A stretch of DNA of 64,000 bases, taken from assembly GCF_928381705.1 (NCBI RefSeq), contig NZ_CAKMSR010000004.1, forward strand, positions 62,001 through 126,000. Direction: 5' to 3'. A program made the position numbers and the translations under genes. The notes under the pieces were generated by a model, which had not been told where the DNA came from, searched no databases, and worked only from the letters and a program-made list of their open reading frames with translations. This stretch comes from Rothia nasimurium (lineage in GTDB: Bacteria > Actinomycetota > Actinomycetes > Actinomycetales > Micrococcaceae). Shown piece by piece: positions 53,744 to 63,255 of the stretch. Numbering within the stretch: the stretch's first letter is position 1; each line of letters begins with the position of its first letter.

Positions 53744-55228
53744 ATGGGCGCAGAATCCGCACTGTTCAAGCCCGACTGGCTGAGCTACCCGTCTGCCCCG
53801 GCCGACCTCGACCCGGTGATTTGGAAGCCCTCCTTCACCCGCTCCGAGAGTGGCGAGCTTGAGGTGGACGGCACCCCCGTCAGCCGCCTGGTTGCCGACT
53901 TTGGCACCCCCGAGTACGTCTTTTCTGAGACCACCTTCCGCGCCCGCGCCGCTGAGTTCCGTTCCGCCTTTGAGACGGCTTTTGAGAAGCACGGGGCTGA
54001 GGTCTCGGTCTACTACGCCGGGAAGTCCTTCCTGGCGACTGCCGTGGCCAAGTGGGCTGAGGAAGAGGGCCTGTGCCTTGATACCGCGAGTGGCGGTGAG
54101 CTGGCGATTGCCATGCGGGCCGGGGTACCCGGTGCGAAAATCGCCCTGCACGGTAACAACAAGTCGGCGGGCGAGATTGCCCGCGCCCTGCGCTACGGGG
54201 TAGGACGCCTGGTGGCCGACTCGGTGCCCGAGGTGCAGCTGATTGCGAAGGTAGCAGCCGAGTTGGGCGTCACCGCCCCGGTCATGCTCCGCGTGACCCC
54301 CGGCGTCCACGCCTCGACTCACGACTTCATTGCTACCGCCCACGAGGATCAGAAGTTTGGCCAGTCTCTGGCAGCCGGTACCGCGCCGCTGGCAGGTCTG
54401 TCGCTTGAAGAGCTGACCGAGCTGGGAATTACCGCAGACGATGCCTACGCCACCGTGGCTGCCGCTCTGGCCCTGGCCAGTGAGCACATTGACCTGCGCG
54501 GTTTGCACTGCCACATCGGCTCCCAGATTTTTGAGGCCGAGGGCTTCGGTAAGGCCGCTGAGAAGGTGCTGACCTACATGCAGCAACTCAACGAGCGCTT
54601 TGGCGTGGTGCTGCCCGAGATTGACCTGGGTGGCGGCTACGGTATCGGCTACACCGAGCAGGACACCCCGCGCGGTTCTGCCGATATTGCTACCGAGCTG
54701 GCTGACATGGTCTCTAAGACCTGCTCCAACGTGGGTATGGCGATTCCCCACCTGTCTTTTGAGCCGGGTCGCTCCATCTCGGGGCCCTCGGGTATTACCC
54801 TCTACACTGTCGGTACTATCAAAGACGTTGCGATTGAGGACGAGCACGGAGATACCCGCGTGCGCCGCTACGTCTCGGTCGATGGCGGCATGAGCGATAA
54901 TCCCCGCCCGGTACTCTACGAGTCCGATTACGCCGTGACCTTGGCCAACCGGGCCCCGGAAGGGGAACAGATTCTGTCTCGCGTGGTGGGTAAGCACTGC
55001 GAATCTGGCGATATCGTGATTCGTTACTGCTACCTGCCAGCTGGCCTGGCAGCGGGCGACATTCTGGCTGTTCCGGCCACCGGCGCCTACAACCACGTCA
55101 TGGCCTCTAACTACAACTACCTGACCCGCCCGCCGGTGATCGCAACGGCAGCAGGTAAGGAACCCCGCGCCATCATCCGCCGCGAAACCGAAGAGGACAT
55201 GCTAGCCCGGGACTTGGGCCTGGTCTAG
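53744..55228 (+). CDS. lysA: Diaminopimelate decarboxylase
   Basis: The last step of lysine synthesis, meso-DAP to lysine; PLP-dependent, cytosolic. 494 residues. PLP lysine motif VYYAGKSFLATAVAKW (about residue 93), AGDILAVPATGAYNHVMASN near the C terminus, ECH-type GKHCESGDIV with the catalytic Cys, and GGGYGIGYTEQDTP for the phosphate site are visible. Length is longer than average (about 420) because of insertions typical of actinobacterial LysA. It starts directly at the argS stop and ends at a strong AGGACGCC hairpin. Confidence 0.95.
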   Translation: MGAESALFKPDWLSYPSAPADLDPVIWKPSFTRSESGELEVDGTPVSRLVADFGTPEYVFSETTFRARAAEFRSAFETAFEKHGAEVSVYYAGKSFLATAVAKWAEEEGLCLDTASGGELAIAMRAGVPGAKIALHGNNKSAGEIARALRYGVGRLVADSVPEVQLIAKVAAELGVTAPVMLRVTPGVHASTHDFIATAHEDQKFGQSLAAGTAPLAGLSLEELTELGITADDAYATVAAALALASEHIDLRGLHCHIGSQIFEAEGFGKAAEKVLTYMQQLNERFGVVLPEIDLGGGYGIGYTEQDTPRGSADIATELADMVSKTCSNVGMAIPHLSFEPGRSISGPSGITLYTVGTIKDVAIEDEHGDTRVRRYVSVDGGMSDNPRPVLYESDYAVTLANRAPEGEQILSRVVGKHCESGDIVIRYCYLPAGLAAGDILAVPATGAYNHVMASNYNYLTRPPVIATAAGKEPRAIIRRETEEDMLARDLGLV

Positions 55229-55239
55229 GCTTTGTCATC

Positions 55240-55297
55240 AGGACGCCGCCCCGCGCCCTAGCCGTCAAAGGGCAGGGGAGCGGGGCGGTGGCGTCCT
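55240..55297 (+). terminator. Terminator with AGGACGCC arms after lysA
   Basis: AGGACGCC (55240-55247) and GGCGTCCT (55290-55297) extend with GCCCCGC/GCGGGGC. It separates lysA from hom. The arms repeat the motif seen at 191, 37758 and 48534. Confidence 0.75.
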
Positions 55298-55411
55298 GTC
55301 ATAAACCACTCCGTGAGAAAATAAAGTTCATACTCTGGGTTACGCTGTCTTACCCGCTAGCATGGTGAGCGTACCCCTGAACCTATTTCCCATCTACGTC
55401 AGGAGACGCTC

Positions 55412-56698
55412 TTGGGCAACACCACCATCAAAGTAGCGCTACTGGGCGCCGGCAACGTCGGCTCACAGGTAGCCCGCATGCTCACCGAAGATGCCGAGTC
55501 CCTGCAAGACCGCATTGGTGCGCCGGTTGAGCTCATCGGTATTGCCGTGCGCGATACCTCAGCCAAGCGCCACTATGAGGCTGCACCTGAGCTCTACACC
55601 ACCGATGCTGAGGCGCTGATTGACGCCGCCGATGTGGTCATTGAACTGACCGGCGGTATCGAGCCTGCCCGCACCCGCATCCTGCGCGCCCTGACCGCTG
55701 GCAAGTCGGTGGTATCGGGTAACAAGGCCCTGCTGGCTAAGCACGGTGTAGAACTGGCTGCTGCCGCCGCTAAGAGCGGGGCCCAGCTCTCCTACGAGGC
55801 AGCGGTTGCCGGTGCTATCCCCATCCTGCGCCCCCTGCGCGACTCTCTGGCCGGTGATCAGATCACCCGCGTGCTGGGTATCATGAACGGCACCACCAAC
55901 TACATCCTGGACCAGATGGACACCACCGGCGCCCAGTTCACCGATGCCCTGGCCGAGGCCCAGCGCCTGGGCTACGCCGAAGCTGACCCCACTGCCGATA
56001 TCGAGGGCCACGACGCCGCCTCTAAGGCCGCAATCGTTGCCTCCCTGGCCTTCCACTCTGACTTCACCATCGACGACGTCCACTGCGAGGGCATTACCTC
56101 CATCACCGCTGACGACGTGGCGGCAGCCGCTGCCGACGGCTATGTCATCAAGCTCCTGGCGGTCTGCGAAAAGGACGGCGAGGGCGTTAACATCCGCGTA
56201 AACCCCACCCTGGTGCCCCGCAGTCATCCGCTGGCCTCGGTCCACGGGGCTTTCAACGCGGTCTTCGTACAGGCTGAAAATGCCGGTGAGCTCATGTTCT
56301 ACGGCCCCGGCGCAGGTGGCGCTCCCACCGCCTCTGCGGTACTGGGTGACTTCGTTTCCCTGGCCCGCCGCCTGGTGCTCGGTGGCCCGGGTATCCCCGA
56401 GTCCTCCCACGCTAACCTGGTGGCAACCCCCATGAACGACGTTGTCTCCCGCTACTCTGTGGGCATCGTCGTGGAAGATAAGCTGGGTGTTTTGGCCAAC
56501 ATCGCCCGGATCTTTGCCGAGCACGGTGTCTCTATCGAGACCATGCGCCAGGCTAAGGGAACCGGCGACGGCACCAGCGCCTCCATTCGTATCGTCACCC
56601 ACCGTGCTACCGACGCTAACCTGCGAAAGACCATGGCGGTAGTCGATGCCCTCGATACCGTCCGCGACATCACCTCCGTTATCCGCGTAGAAGGCTAA
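55412..56698 (+). CDS. hom: Homoserine dehydrogenase
   Basis: Reduces aspartate semialdehyde to homoserine with NAD(P)H, on the way to Thr, Met and Ile. 428 residues. The NAD site is VALLGAGNVGSQVARMLTED. TGGIEPARTRILRALTAGKS and SYEAAVAGAIPILRPLRDSL follow, with GIMNGTTNYILDQMDTTGAQ, YAEADPTADIEGHDAASKAA holding the catalytic Asp/Lys region, and a C-terminal ACT domain (about 350-420, VVEDKLGVLANIARIFAEHG) for threonine feedback. The start is TTG 55412, with AGGAGACGC upstream. It is first of the hom-thrB unit. Confidence 0.95.
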   Translation: MGNTTIKVALLGAGNVGSQVARMLTEDAESLQDRIGAPVELIGIAVRDTSAKRHYEAAPELYTTDAEALIDAADVVIELTGGIEPARTRILRALTAGKSVVSGNKALLAKHGVELAAAAAKSGAQLSYEAAVAGAIPILRPLRDSLAGDQITRVLGIMNGTTNYILDQMDTTGAQFTDALAEAQRLGYAEADPTADIEGHDAASKAAIVASLAFHSDFTIDDVHCEGITSITADDVAAAAADGYVIKLLAVCEKDGEGVNIRVNPTLVPRSHPLASVHGAFNAVFVQAENAGELMFYGPGAGGAPTASAVLGDFVSLARRLVLGGPGIPESSHANLVATPMNDVVSRYSVGIVVEDKLGVLANIARIFAEHGVSIETMRQAKGTGDGTSASIRIVTHRATDANLRKTMAVVDALDTVRDITSVIRVEG

Positions 56699-56710
56699 AC
56701 ACCGATTCTT

Positions 56711-57727
56711 ATGTCACTTCCCATGATCGACGGCTCAGACGAGCCCTTCGTCCAGCCCGATGTAATCCCCGTTGGCGCGCGCGTGACCGTCAAGGTCCCG
56801 GCCTCTTCAGCCAATCTCGGCCCCGGCTACGACTCTCTCGGTCTGGCCCTGGCCCACTATGATGACCTGACGGTCACCCGCGTGCCCGGGGTGGGGGAGC
56901 TGACCTTCGATCTCACCGGTGAGGGGGCGGACGAGGTTCCGCAGGACGCCAGCCACCTGGTCATCAAGGCCATGGTGACTGCCTGGAAGGCAGTGGGGCT
57001 TTTTGAGCTACCCTCCCTACACGTTCAGGCCCATAACCGCATCCCGCATTCTCGCGGTATGGGGTCATCCGCTTCAGCCATCGTGGCCGGCGTGACCGCA
57101 GCGAACGGCCTGCTCCCCGCTGAGCTCCAGCTTGATGACGAGGCCGTGCTACAGATTTGTTCGGGCATGGAAGGCCACCCCGATAACGTGGCCCCCTCCC
57201 TCTATGGCCACGTTGTGATCTCCTACGGGGACGACTCGGGCTGGCACTCCCTGCCCGTACCGGCCCACGAGAACGTACTGCCGGTCATCGCAATTCCTGA
57301 CTACGAGGTGCCGACCAAGGTAGCCCGCGGCCTCATTCCCGAGACTGTTCCCCACCGGGAAGCCGCCGCCAACTCCGGCCGTGCGGCCCTGCTGACCCAG
57401 GCACTGGCGTCCTACCCCGACTACCTACTGCCCGCAACCAGCGACCTGCTGCACCAGTCCTACCGCGCCGTTGCCATGAAGCCCTCAGCGGCCCTGGTTA
57501 AGTACCTGCGCGGCAAGGGTTTTGCTGCGGTGATCTCGGGGGCAGGCCCCACCGTCATGGCCCTGGCCAACGGGGCGGACGAACGCGCCCGAGTTCGCGA
57601 AGCTATTGAGGCTTTCGCCACCGAAAGCGAGCCTAATCAGCACGAGAGTCGGGCTGTAAGCTGGCGGGTGCTCGATATCGATATCGACACTAAAGGTGTT
57701 ATGCTTACTTATAAGGAAACCGCCTAG
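56711..57727 (+). CDS. thrB: Homoserine kinase
   Basis: Phosphorylates homoserine; GHMP-kinase fold, 338 residues. Substrate start VKVPASSANLGPGYDSLGLA, ATP loop IPHSRGMGSSASAIVAGVTA (about 112-130) and C-terminal KGFAAVISGAGPTVMALANG are all present. It follows hom by 12 bp. The threonine synthase gene thrC, usually between hom and thrB in actinobacteria, is not here or anywhere in the window. Confidence 0.95.
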   Translation: MSLPMIDGSDEPFVQPDVIPVGARVTVKVPASSANLGPGYDSLGLALAHYDDLTVTRVPGVGELTFDLTGEGADEVPQDASHLVIKAMVTAWKAVGLFELPSLHVQAHNRIPHSRGMGSSASAIVAGVTAANGLLPAELQLDDEAVLQICSGMEGHPDNVAPSLYGHVVISYGDDSGWHSLPVPAHENVLPVIAIPDYEVPTKVARGLIPETVPHREAAANSGRAALLTQALASYPDYLLPATSDLLHQSYRAVAMKPSAALVKYLRGKGFAAVISGAGPTVMALANGADERARVREAIEAFATESEPNQHESRAVSWRVLDIDIDTKGVMLTYKETA

Positions 57728-58048
57728 CGCGCTCCAGCACTATTTGTGCCCGGGCTCGCCTGTGTTGGCCTCATCCCACGGTTTGGCAGGTCTGTAGAAG
57801 CCTCAGCAGGTTCAACCGTTCATTTACGTCTTTCACTGAACTAGTGGGGGGCGTTCCCTTGCCGGGTATCCCGTCAGCTACCGTTTGGTGCAGCCGGGTG
57901 CCCGAACCCGGGTCACCTGATACTCTCGCTTTCCCAGCGACAGCGTCACCTGACCCCTGAAACTATCACTCGCCCGCTCTGGGCATGGCGCATCTGTTGC
58001 GCCAGAACAACCCGCGAAATCAACGACATTTCGAGAGAAGGAATCTTC
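57728..58048 (+). promoter_or_regulatory. Long rho leader region
   Basis: 321 bp between thrB and the rho start without a gene. It is structured: GGTGCCCGAACCCGGGTCACC-like pairing near 57895-57920 (CCCGGGT/ACCCGGG partial), a direct repeat GTCACCTGA at about 57912 and 57947, a CAGCGACAGCG stem near 57938, and TGTTGCG.../AACAACCCGCG near 57992-58010. A long structured leader before rho is consistent with autogenous attenuation by Rho, known in other bacteria. No clear terminator for thrB is seen. Confidence 0.4.
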
Positions 58049-60145
58049 GTGGCAGAAAACACCGACCTGACCGCAGGTACGGAGGCCGCAGCAGCGGCTG
58101 AGCAGAAGTCCCCCAGTCTGAGCACCCTCAAACTCGCTCAGCTCCAGTCCCTGGCTTCCCAGCTAGGTATTACCGGCGCCCGCCGCATGCGTAAATCAGA
58201 CCTGGTTGAGGCCATTTCAGCCCACCAGCGTGGCTCAGCTGTAGCCGACCGTCCTGCTGAAACCGCAGATCAGGCAGAGAAGCCTAAGCGCACCCGTACC
58301 CGCAAGACCGCAGCCGAGAAGGCTGCCGAAGCAGAAGCTCCCGCCGAGGCTCAGCCTGAGGCAGAGAAGCCCAAGCGCACCCGCACCCGCAAGACCGCAG
58401 CTGAAAAGGCTGCCGAAGCAGAGCAGCCCAAGGGGCAGGACGCCGCCGAAGCCGCTGACGCACCTGCTGAAGCTACTTCTGAGAAGCCCGCTACTAAGCG
58501 TCGCGGTAACCGCCGCGCCACCAGCTCAACCGTAGCTGCTGAATCCCAGAAGGAAACCAAGCCCGATACCTCTGCCCTTGAGGCGGTTGAAGCTGCCCTT
58601 GACGGTCTGGAGTCTCAGAAGGCTGCCCGCAATGAGCAGAACGAGGGCGAAGAGGGTGCCAAGCGCACCCGTACCCGCACCCGTACCGACCGTCGTCGCA
58701 AGAACGAGGGCGAGAACGTCGATTCTGCCGAGCAGAACGACACTACCGCTGAGAACGGCGAGAAGAACGAGCGTTTTGAGCGCAAGAACCGTCGTGACCG
58801 CAACGACCGCGATAACCGTCAGGACCGCGGCGATAAGCAGGATCGCGAGAACCGCGACCGCGGCGGCAAGAACGACCGCCAGAACAACAACGGCCCCGAC
58901 GAAGACCGCCGTAACAACCGCAAGAACCGCCGCGACCGTCAGGCAGAGCGCCGCGAACGCCGTAACAACCGCCGCGACGACTACGAGCCCGAGATTAGCG
59001 AAGACGACGTACTGATTCCCGTCGCCGGTGTGCTCGACGTCCTCGACAACTACGCTTTCGTACGTACCTCCGGCTACCTGCCCGGCACCAACGACGTTTA
59101 CGTTTCCCTGGCCCAGGTCAAGCGTTACGGCCTGCGCAAGGGTGACGCTGTGGTCGGTACCATCCGCGCCCCCCGCGAAGGCGATAACAACAACCGCCAG
59201 AAGTTCAACGCCCTGGTACAGCTGACCTCCATCAACGGCCTGACCCCCGAAGAGTCCAAGGGCCGCCGCGAATTCAACAAGCTCACCCCGCTCTACCCCA
59301 AGGAGCGCCTGCGCCTGGAGACCGACCCCAAGAAGCTCGGTACCCGCGTTATCGACCTGATTGCCCCCATCGGTAAGGGCCAGCGCGGCCTGATTGTGGC
59401 ACCTCCCAAGGCCGGTAAGACCTTGATGCTGCAGTCCATCGCCAACGCGATTACCACCAACAACCCCGAGGTTCACCTCATGATGGTTCTGGTAGACGAG
59501 CGCCCCGAAGAAGTCACCGACATGCAGCGCACCGTCAACGGTGAAGTGATCGCTTCCACCTTTGACCGCCCGGCAGATGACCACACCACCGTTGCCGAGC
59601 TCGCCATCGAGCGCGCCAAGCGCCTGGTGGAGCAGGGCCGCGACGTCGTCGTCCTGCTGGACTCCATGACCCGCCTGGGCCGTGCCTACAACCTGGCAGC
59701 GCCCGCCTCAGGTCGTATCCTCTCCGGTGGTGTGGACGCAGCTGCCCTCTACCCGCCCAAGAAGTTCTTCGGTGCTGCCCGCAACATCGAAGAAGGCGGC
59801 TCACTGACCATTCTGGCGACCGCCCTGGTCGAGACCGGCTCCAAGATGGACGAGGTCATCTTCGAAGAATTCAAGGGTACCGGCAACATGGAACTGCGCC
59901 TTTCCCGCCAGCTGGCAGACAAGCGTATTTTCCCCGCCATCGACCTCAACGCGTCCTCAACCCGCCGCGAAGAGGCCCTGCTCTCACCCGACGAGGTCAA
60001 GATCATGTGGCGCCTGCGCCGCGTGCTGGCCGGCATGGACCAGGAACAGTCCCTGTCTGTTCTGCTCTCCAAGCTGCGCGAGACCCAGTCCAACGTCGAA
60101 TTCCTGCTCACCGTTGCTAAGAGCGGCCTGGGCCACGGCGAATAA
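58049..60145 (+). CDS. rho: Transcription termination factor Rho with large disordered insert
   Basis: 698 residues from GTG 58049, against about 420 for E. coli Rho. Order: Rho-N SAP-like domain (about 25-60, LSTLKLAQLQSLASQLGITG), then an insert of about 250 residues with two near copies of KRTRTRKTAAEKAAEAE and long stretches of Arg, Asn, Asp and Glu (about 75-310), a cold-shock RNA-binding domain (about 325-395, GVLDVLDNYAFVRTSGYLPG), and the hexameric ATPase with P-loop APPKAGKT (451-458), VDERPEEVTDM and DSMTRLGRAYN. Such inserts are characteristic of high-GC actinobacteria and add RNA-binding ability. The factor terminates untranslated transcripts. Confidence 0.95.
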   Translation: MAENTDLTAGTEAAAAAEQKSPSLSTLKLAQLQSLASQLGITGARRMRKSDLVEAISAHQRGSAVADRPAETADQAEKPKRTRTRKTAAEKAAEAEAPAEAQPEAEKPKRTRTRKTAAEKAAEAEQPKGQDAAEAADAPAEATSEKPATKRRGNRRATSSTVAAESQKETKPDTSALEAVEAALDGLESQKAARNEQNEGEEGAKRTRTRTRTDRRRKNEGENVDSAEQNDTTAENGEKNERFERKNRRDRNDRDNRQDRGDKQDRENRDRGGKNDRQNNNGPDEDRRNNRKNRRDRQAERRERRNNRRDDYEPEISEDDVLIPVAGVLDVLDNYAFVRTSGYLPGTNDVYVSLAQVKRYGLRKGDAVVGTIRAPREGDNNNRQKFNALVQLTSINGLTPEESKGRREFNKLTPLYPKERLRLETDPKKLGTRVIDLIAPIGKGQRGLIVAPPKAGKTLMLQSIANAITTNNPEVHLMMVLVDERPEEVTDMQRTVNGEVIASTFDRPADDHTTVAELAIERAKRLVEQGRDVVVLLDSMTRLGRAYNLAAPASGRILSGGVDAAALYPPKKFFGAARNIEEGGSLTILATALVETGSKMDEVIFEEFKGTGNMELRLSRQLADKRIFPAIDLNASSTRREEALLSPDEVKIMWRLRRVLAGMDQEQSLSVLLSKLRETQSNVEFLLTVAKSGLGHGE

Positions 60146-60160
60146 GGAAAGGACATCACC

Positions 60161-61243
60161 GTGATTGAATCTATCCAGGGTCTGCTCGACGAGCACGCAG
60201 ACCTCCAGAAGCAGCTGGCTGACCCAGCCGTCCACGCTGACCAGGGTAAGGCCCGTAAGCTGGGTCGCCGCTACTCAGAGCTCAACGGCATCGTTGAAGC
60301 CTACAACCGCGTCAACACCCTGCGCGACGACATCGAAGCTGCCCGCGAGATGGCTGCCGAAGACCCCGACTTTGCTGACGAGGTCAAGGAGCTTGAAGCC
60401 CAGCTGCCCGAGGCTGAAGAGAAGCTGCGCCGTCTGCTGATTCCCCGTGATCCGGACGACGGCCGCAACGTCATTCTCGAAGTCAAGGGTGGCGAAGGTG
60501 GCGACGAGGCTTCCCTCTTCGCTGCTGACCTGTTGCGCATGTACACCCGCTACGCTGAATCCAAGGGCTGGAAGACTGAGATGATCTCCTCCCAGACCAC
60601 CGATGTTGGCGGTTACAAGGACGCCCAGGTAGCTATCAAGGGTACCTCGAATGACCCCGCTGAGGGCGTCTGGGCCCACCTCAAGTACGAGGGTGGCGTG
60701 CACCGCGTGCAGCGTGTTCCGGCGACCGAGTCCCAGGGCCGTATCCACACCTCAGCTGCCGGTGTGCTGGTCTTCCCCGAGGTCGATGAGCCCGAGGAAA
60801 TCGAGATCAACCAGAACGACCTGAAGATTGACGTCTACCGCTCATCAGGCCCCGGTGGTCAGTCGGTGAACACCACCGACTCCGCTGTGCGTATTACCCA
60901 CCTGCCCACCGGCATCGTGGTTGCTATGCAGAACGAGAAGTCTCAGATTCAGAACCGTGAAGCTGCCATGCGCGTGCTCCGGGCCCGCCTGCTGGCCTGG
61001 CAGCAGGAGCAGATTGATGCTGAGAACGCCGAGAAGCGCCACTCCCAGGTGCGCACTATGGACCGTTCTGAGCGCATCCGCACCTACAACTTCCCCGAAA
61101 ACCGTATTGCCGACCACCGCACCGGCTACAAGGCCTACAACCTGGACGCCGTCCTCAACGGTGACCTTGAGGCAGTTGTGCAGTCCGCTATCGAGATGGA
61201 CGAGGCCGCCCGCCTTGAGAAGCTCGGTCAGGAAGACAAGTAA
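60161..61243 (+). CDS. prfA: Peptide chain release factor 1
   Basis: Recognises UAA and UAG and releases the finished protein. 360 residues, start GTG 60161. The codon-recognition domain contains the PxT-type loop ([10 protein letters not shown] with VPATESQG just before), and the GGQ motif lies at 232-234 in [10 protein letters not shown]. It is methylated at that Gln by PrmC, encoded 2 bp downstream. RF1-type features (no programmed frameshift, PxT rather than SPF) identify it over RF2. It follows rho by 15 bp. Confidence 0.97.
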   Translation: MIESIQGLLDEHADLQKQLADPAVHADQGKARKLGRRYSELNGIVEAYNRVNTLRDDIEAAREMAAEDPDFADEVKELEAQLPEAEEKLRRLLIPRDPDDGRNVILEVKGGEGGDEASLFAADLLRMYTRYAESKGWKTEMISSQTTDVGGYKDAQVAIKGTSNDPAEGVWAHLKYEGGVHRVQRVPATESQGRIHTSAAGVLVFPEVDEPEEIEINQNDLKIDVYRSSGPGGQSVNTTDSAVRITHLPTGIVVAMQNEKSQIQNREAAMRVLRARLLAWQQEQIDAENAEKRHSQVRTMDRSERIRTYNFPENRIADHRTGYKAYNLDAVLNGDLEAVVQSAIEMDEAARLEKLGQEDK

Positions 61244-61245
61244 GA

Positions 61246-62169
61246 GTGGCTGATTTTAGCCTGGAGCCCGGCGAAGAGCTTGATTCAGCCCTTCGCCGGG
61301 CTGCGCTCTATCTTGGCGCAGCCGGTATTGACTCGGCTGCGGTGGACGCGCAGCTTCTTGCTGCTTATCTACTGGAGAAGGACGCCGGTGAGCCGGTATC
61401 GCGGGGCCGTGTTCAGTCCCTGGCCCTGCTGGGGCATGCGGTGCCTGAGGGCTTTGCCCGTCTGGTGACCCTGCGCGGTGAGCGTCTACCGCTTCAACAC
61501 CTGACCGGCCAGGCCCACTTCCGGGGCCTGACCCTGTCGGTGGGGCCGGGGGTTTTTGTGCCCCGACCCGAGACCGAGCTGCTGGTGGAGCACGCCCTCA
61601 CCGCCTACCGGGGCATGGCTGAGGCCCTGCCCGCCCAGCCCCTGGTGGTTGACCTGTGTACCGGGTCAGGTGCCATTGCAGCTGCCCTTGCTACCGAGCT
61701 AGCCGCAGATGAGCAGGTGCCGCCCCCGCGCGTCCTTGCCGTTGAACTCTCGACCGACGCTGCCGCCTGGGCCGAGCGTAACCTGGGCCCCGCCGGGGTG
61801 GAACTGGTAGCGGGCGATGCCCGCACGGCCCTGCCCGGGTACGAGGGAACCGTGACCCTGGTGGCTTCCAACCCGCCCTATATCCCTGCCGGGGCAATTC
61901 CTAAAGATCCAGAGGTTCGCGACCACGACCCGGCCCTGGCCCTCTACGGCGGGGGAGAGGACGGTATGGAGTTACCTACCGCCATCGCAGCCCGAGCCTA
62001 TGCTCTTCTTGCTCCCGGTGGCTACCTGATTATGGAGCACGCCGAAACCCAGCGGGAACTGATGCGTCAGGCCCTTGCCGCCGCCGGCTTTGAAGGTATC
62101 GAATCTATTGACGATTTCGCGGGTAAACCCCGTCACACCTCGGGCTATAAACCGCTACCAGGCACCTAA
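61246..62169 (+). CDS. prmC: Release factor glutamine methyltransferase
   Basis: N5-methylates the Gln of the GGQ motif in release factors using AdoMet. 307 residues. Start GTG 61246, two bases after the prfA stop. An N-terminal helical domain (1 to about 90) is followed by VPRPETELLVEHALTAYRGM, AdoMet motif I VVDLCTGSGAIAAALATELA, and the active-site NPPY at 209-212 (VASNPPYIPAGAI). The C terminus is the standard GYLIMEHAETQRELMRQALA and RHTSGYKPLPGT. Co-transcription with prfA is functional and conserved. Confidence 0.95.
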   Translation: MADFSLEPGEELDSALRRAALYLGAAGIDSAAVDAQLLAAYLLEKDAGEPVSRGRVQSLALLGHAVPEGFARLVTLRGERLPLQHLTGQAHFRGLTLSVGPGVFVPRPETELLVEHALTAYRGMAEALPAQPLVVDLCTGSGAIAAALATELAADEQVPPPRVLAVELSTDAAAWAERNLGPAGVELVAGDARTALPGYEGTVTLVASNPPYIPAGAIPKDPEVRDHDPALALYGGGEDGMELPTAIAARAYALLAPGGYLIMEHAETQRELMRQALAAAGFEGIESIDDFAGKPRHTSGYKPLPGT

Positions 62170-62184
62170 GAATGTGAAAGAATA

Positions 62185-63255
62185 ATGAGCGTGAAAGCAA
62201 CCATTGTTAGTGCAACCGACCCTGAGACCCTGGGCGACGCCATCGCGACCGCCAACTCAGCAATCGGCGCAGCCAAGACCATCGTGATTCCTACCGACAC
62301 CGTGTACGGTATCGCCACCGACGCCTTCTCCGTTGAGGGCGTTGGGAACCTGCTTGCCGCTAAGGGCCGTACCCGGCAGATGCCCCCGCCGGTACTCATT
62401 TACGACCAGTCTGTGCTGCCGGGTTTGGCCGACGAAATTTCCGAGGACGCCCGCGCCCTGGCTACCGAGTTCTGGCCCGGTGCTCTCACCCTGATTTTCT
62501 ATTCTCAGCCCTCCCTGAACTGGGACCTGGGCGAGACCCAGGGCACCGTTGCCCTGCGCGTGCCTAACGACCCTGTAGCTATTGAGCTTCTGAAAAACCT
62601 GGGCCCTCTGGCTGTTTCTTCAGCCAATAAGACCGGGCGCCCGGCAGCTACAACCGCCCAGGAAGCCATGGCCCAGCTGGGCGATGACGTAGCCGTTATC
62701 TTTGACGGTGGACCCCGCCCCGAGAACCGTCCTGAGGGCTTTGAAGCCAAGGACGCCCTACCTTCGACCATCGTTGACTGTACCTCTGACCGCCTGGTTG
62801 TGGTGCGTGAGGGTGCAATTTCAGTAGAGCGCCTGCGCGAGGTCGTACCCGGTGTGCTAACCCGCGCTGAGTTTGAGGCCCAGGAGAAGGCCCGCCGCGA
62901 AGCTGAGTCAGCTCTGGTAGCAAGCTCAGAGGCAATGGAAGATACCGAGTTTTCTCCCCGCCAGGTGGATGAGCCTGAGACAAAAGAGGTTGAGGCTGCC
63001 TCCCGCCAGGCCGCCGCTCCTGTAGCTGGTTCGCTCGCTGCGGGTCTGGTAGGCGGTGCTAGTGGCACTGTAGCCGTTGACCAGCGCCGTACGGCAAGCG
63101 CTCATGCTCCCGAAACCCGCGTGGTACAAGACAACACCAAGCCCTACTCGGTGGCCGATGCCCGTTCGCTGGTGTTCGGCACCCAGAAAGAAGCCCCCAC
63201 CGAACCGCTGACCGAAGCGGATGGCGAGGGCAAAGAAGGCACTCCTACCGTCTAG
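62185..63255 (+). CDS. L-threonylcarbamoyladenylate synthase (TsaC/Sua5 family)
   Basis: Makes threonylcarbamoyl-AMP for the t6A37 modification of ANN-decoding tRNAs. 356 residues. The YrdC domain occupies about 1-215: KTIVIPTDTVYGIATDAFSV, AAKGRTRQMPPPVLIYDQSV, LATEFWPGALTLIFYSQPSL, VALRVPNDPVAIELLKNLGP and VSSANKTGRPAATTAQEAMA. The Sua5-type C-terminal domain is not recognisable; instead there is a low-complexity Ala/Glu-rich tail (about 225-356). Start ATG 62185. Its TAG overlaps the convergent epimerase's TAG within CTAG. Confidence 0.9.
   Translation: MSVKATIVSATDPETLGDAIATANSAIGAAKTIVIPTDTVYGIATDAFSVEGVGNLLAAKGRTRQMPPPVLIYDQSVLPGLADEISEDARALATEFWPGALTLIFYSQPSLNWDLGETQGTVALRVPNDPVAIELLKNLGPLAVSSANKTGRPAATTAQEAMAQLGDDVAVIFDGGPRPENRPEGFEAKDALPSTIVDCTSDRLVVVREGAISVERLREVVPGVLTRAEFEAQEKARREAESALVASSEAMEDTEFSPRQVDEPETKEVEAASRQAAAPVAGSLAAGLVGGASGTVAVDQRRTASAHAPETRVVQDNTKPYSVADARSLVFGTQKEAPTEPLTEADGEGKEGTPTV

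Noticed and set aside
53705-55096. 463-codon open frame on the minus strand opposite lysA
   Set aside because: It mirrors the lysA codons, has no family-like motifs, and lysA itself is complete and in an operon.
55298-55411. Possible riboswitch or attenuator before hom
   Set aside because: The gap is only about 110 bp after the lysA terminator and I see no aptamer-like consensus or leader peptide rich in Thr, Ile or Met.
55559-56602. 347-codon minus-strand frame opposite hom
   Set aside because: A shadow of the third-position GC bias in hom; no recognisable motif or ribosome site.
58526-59584. 352-codon minus-strand frame rich in Val, Ala and Leu opposite rho
   Set aside because: It comes from the low-complexity, Arg/Asn-rich insert of rho read backwards. 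The rho frame carries all the domain motifs.
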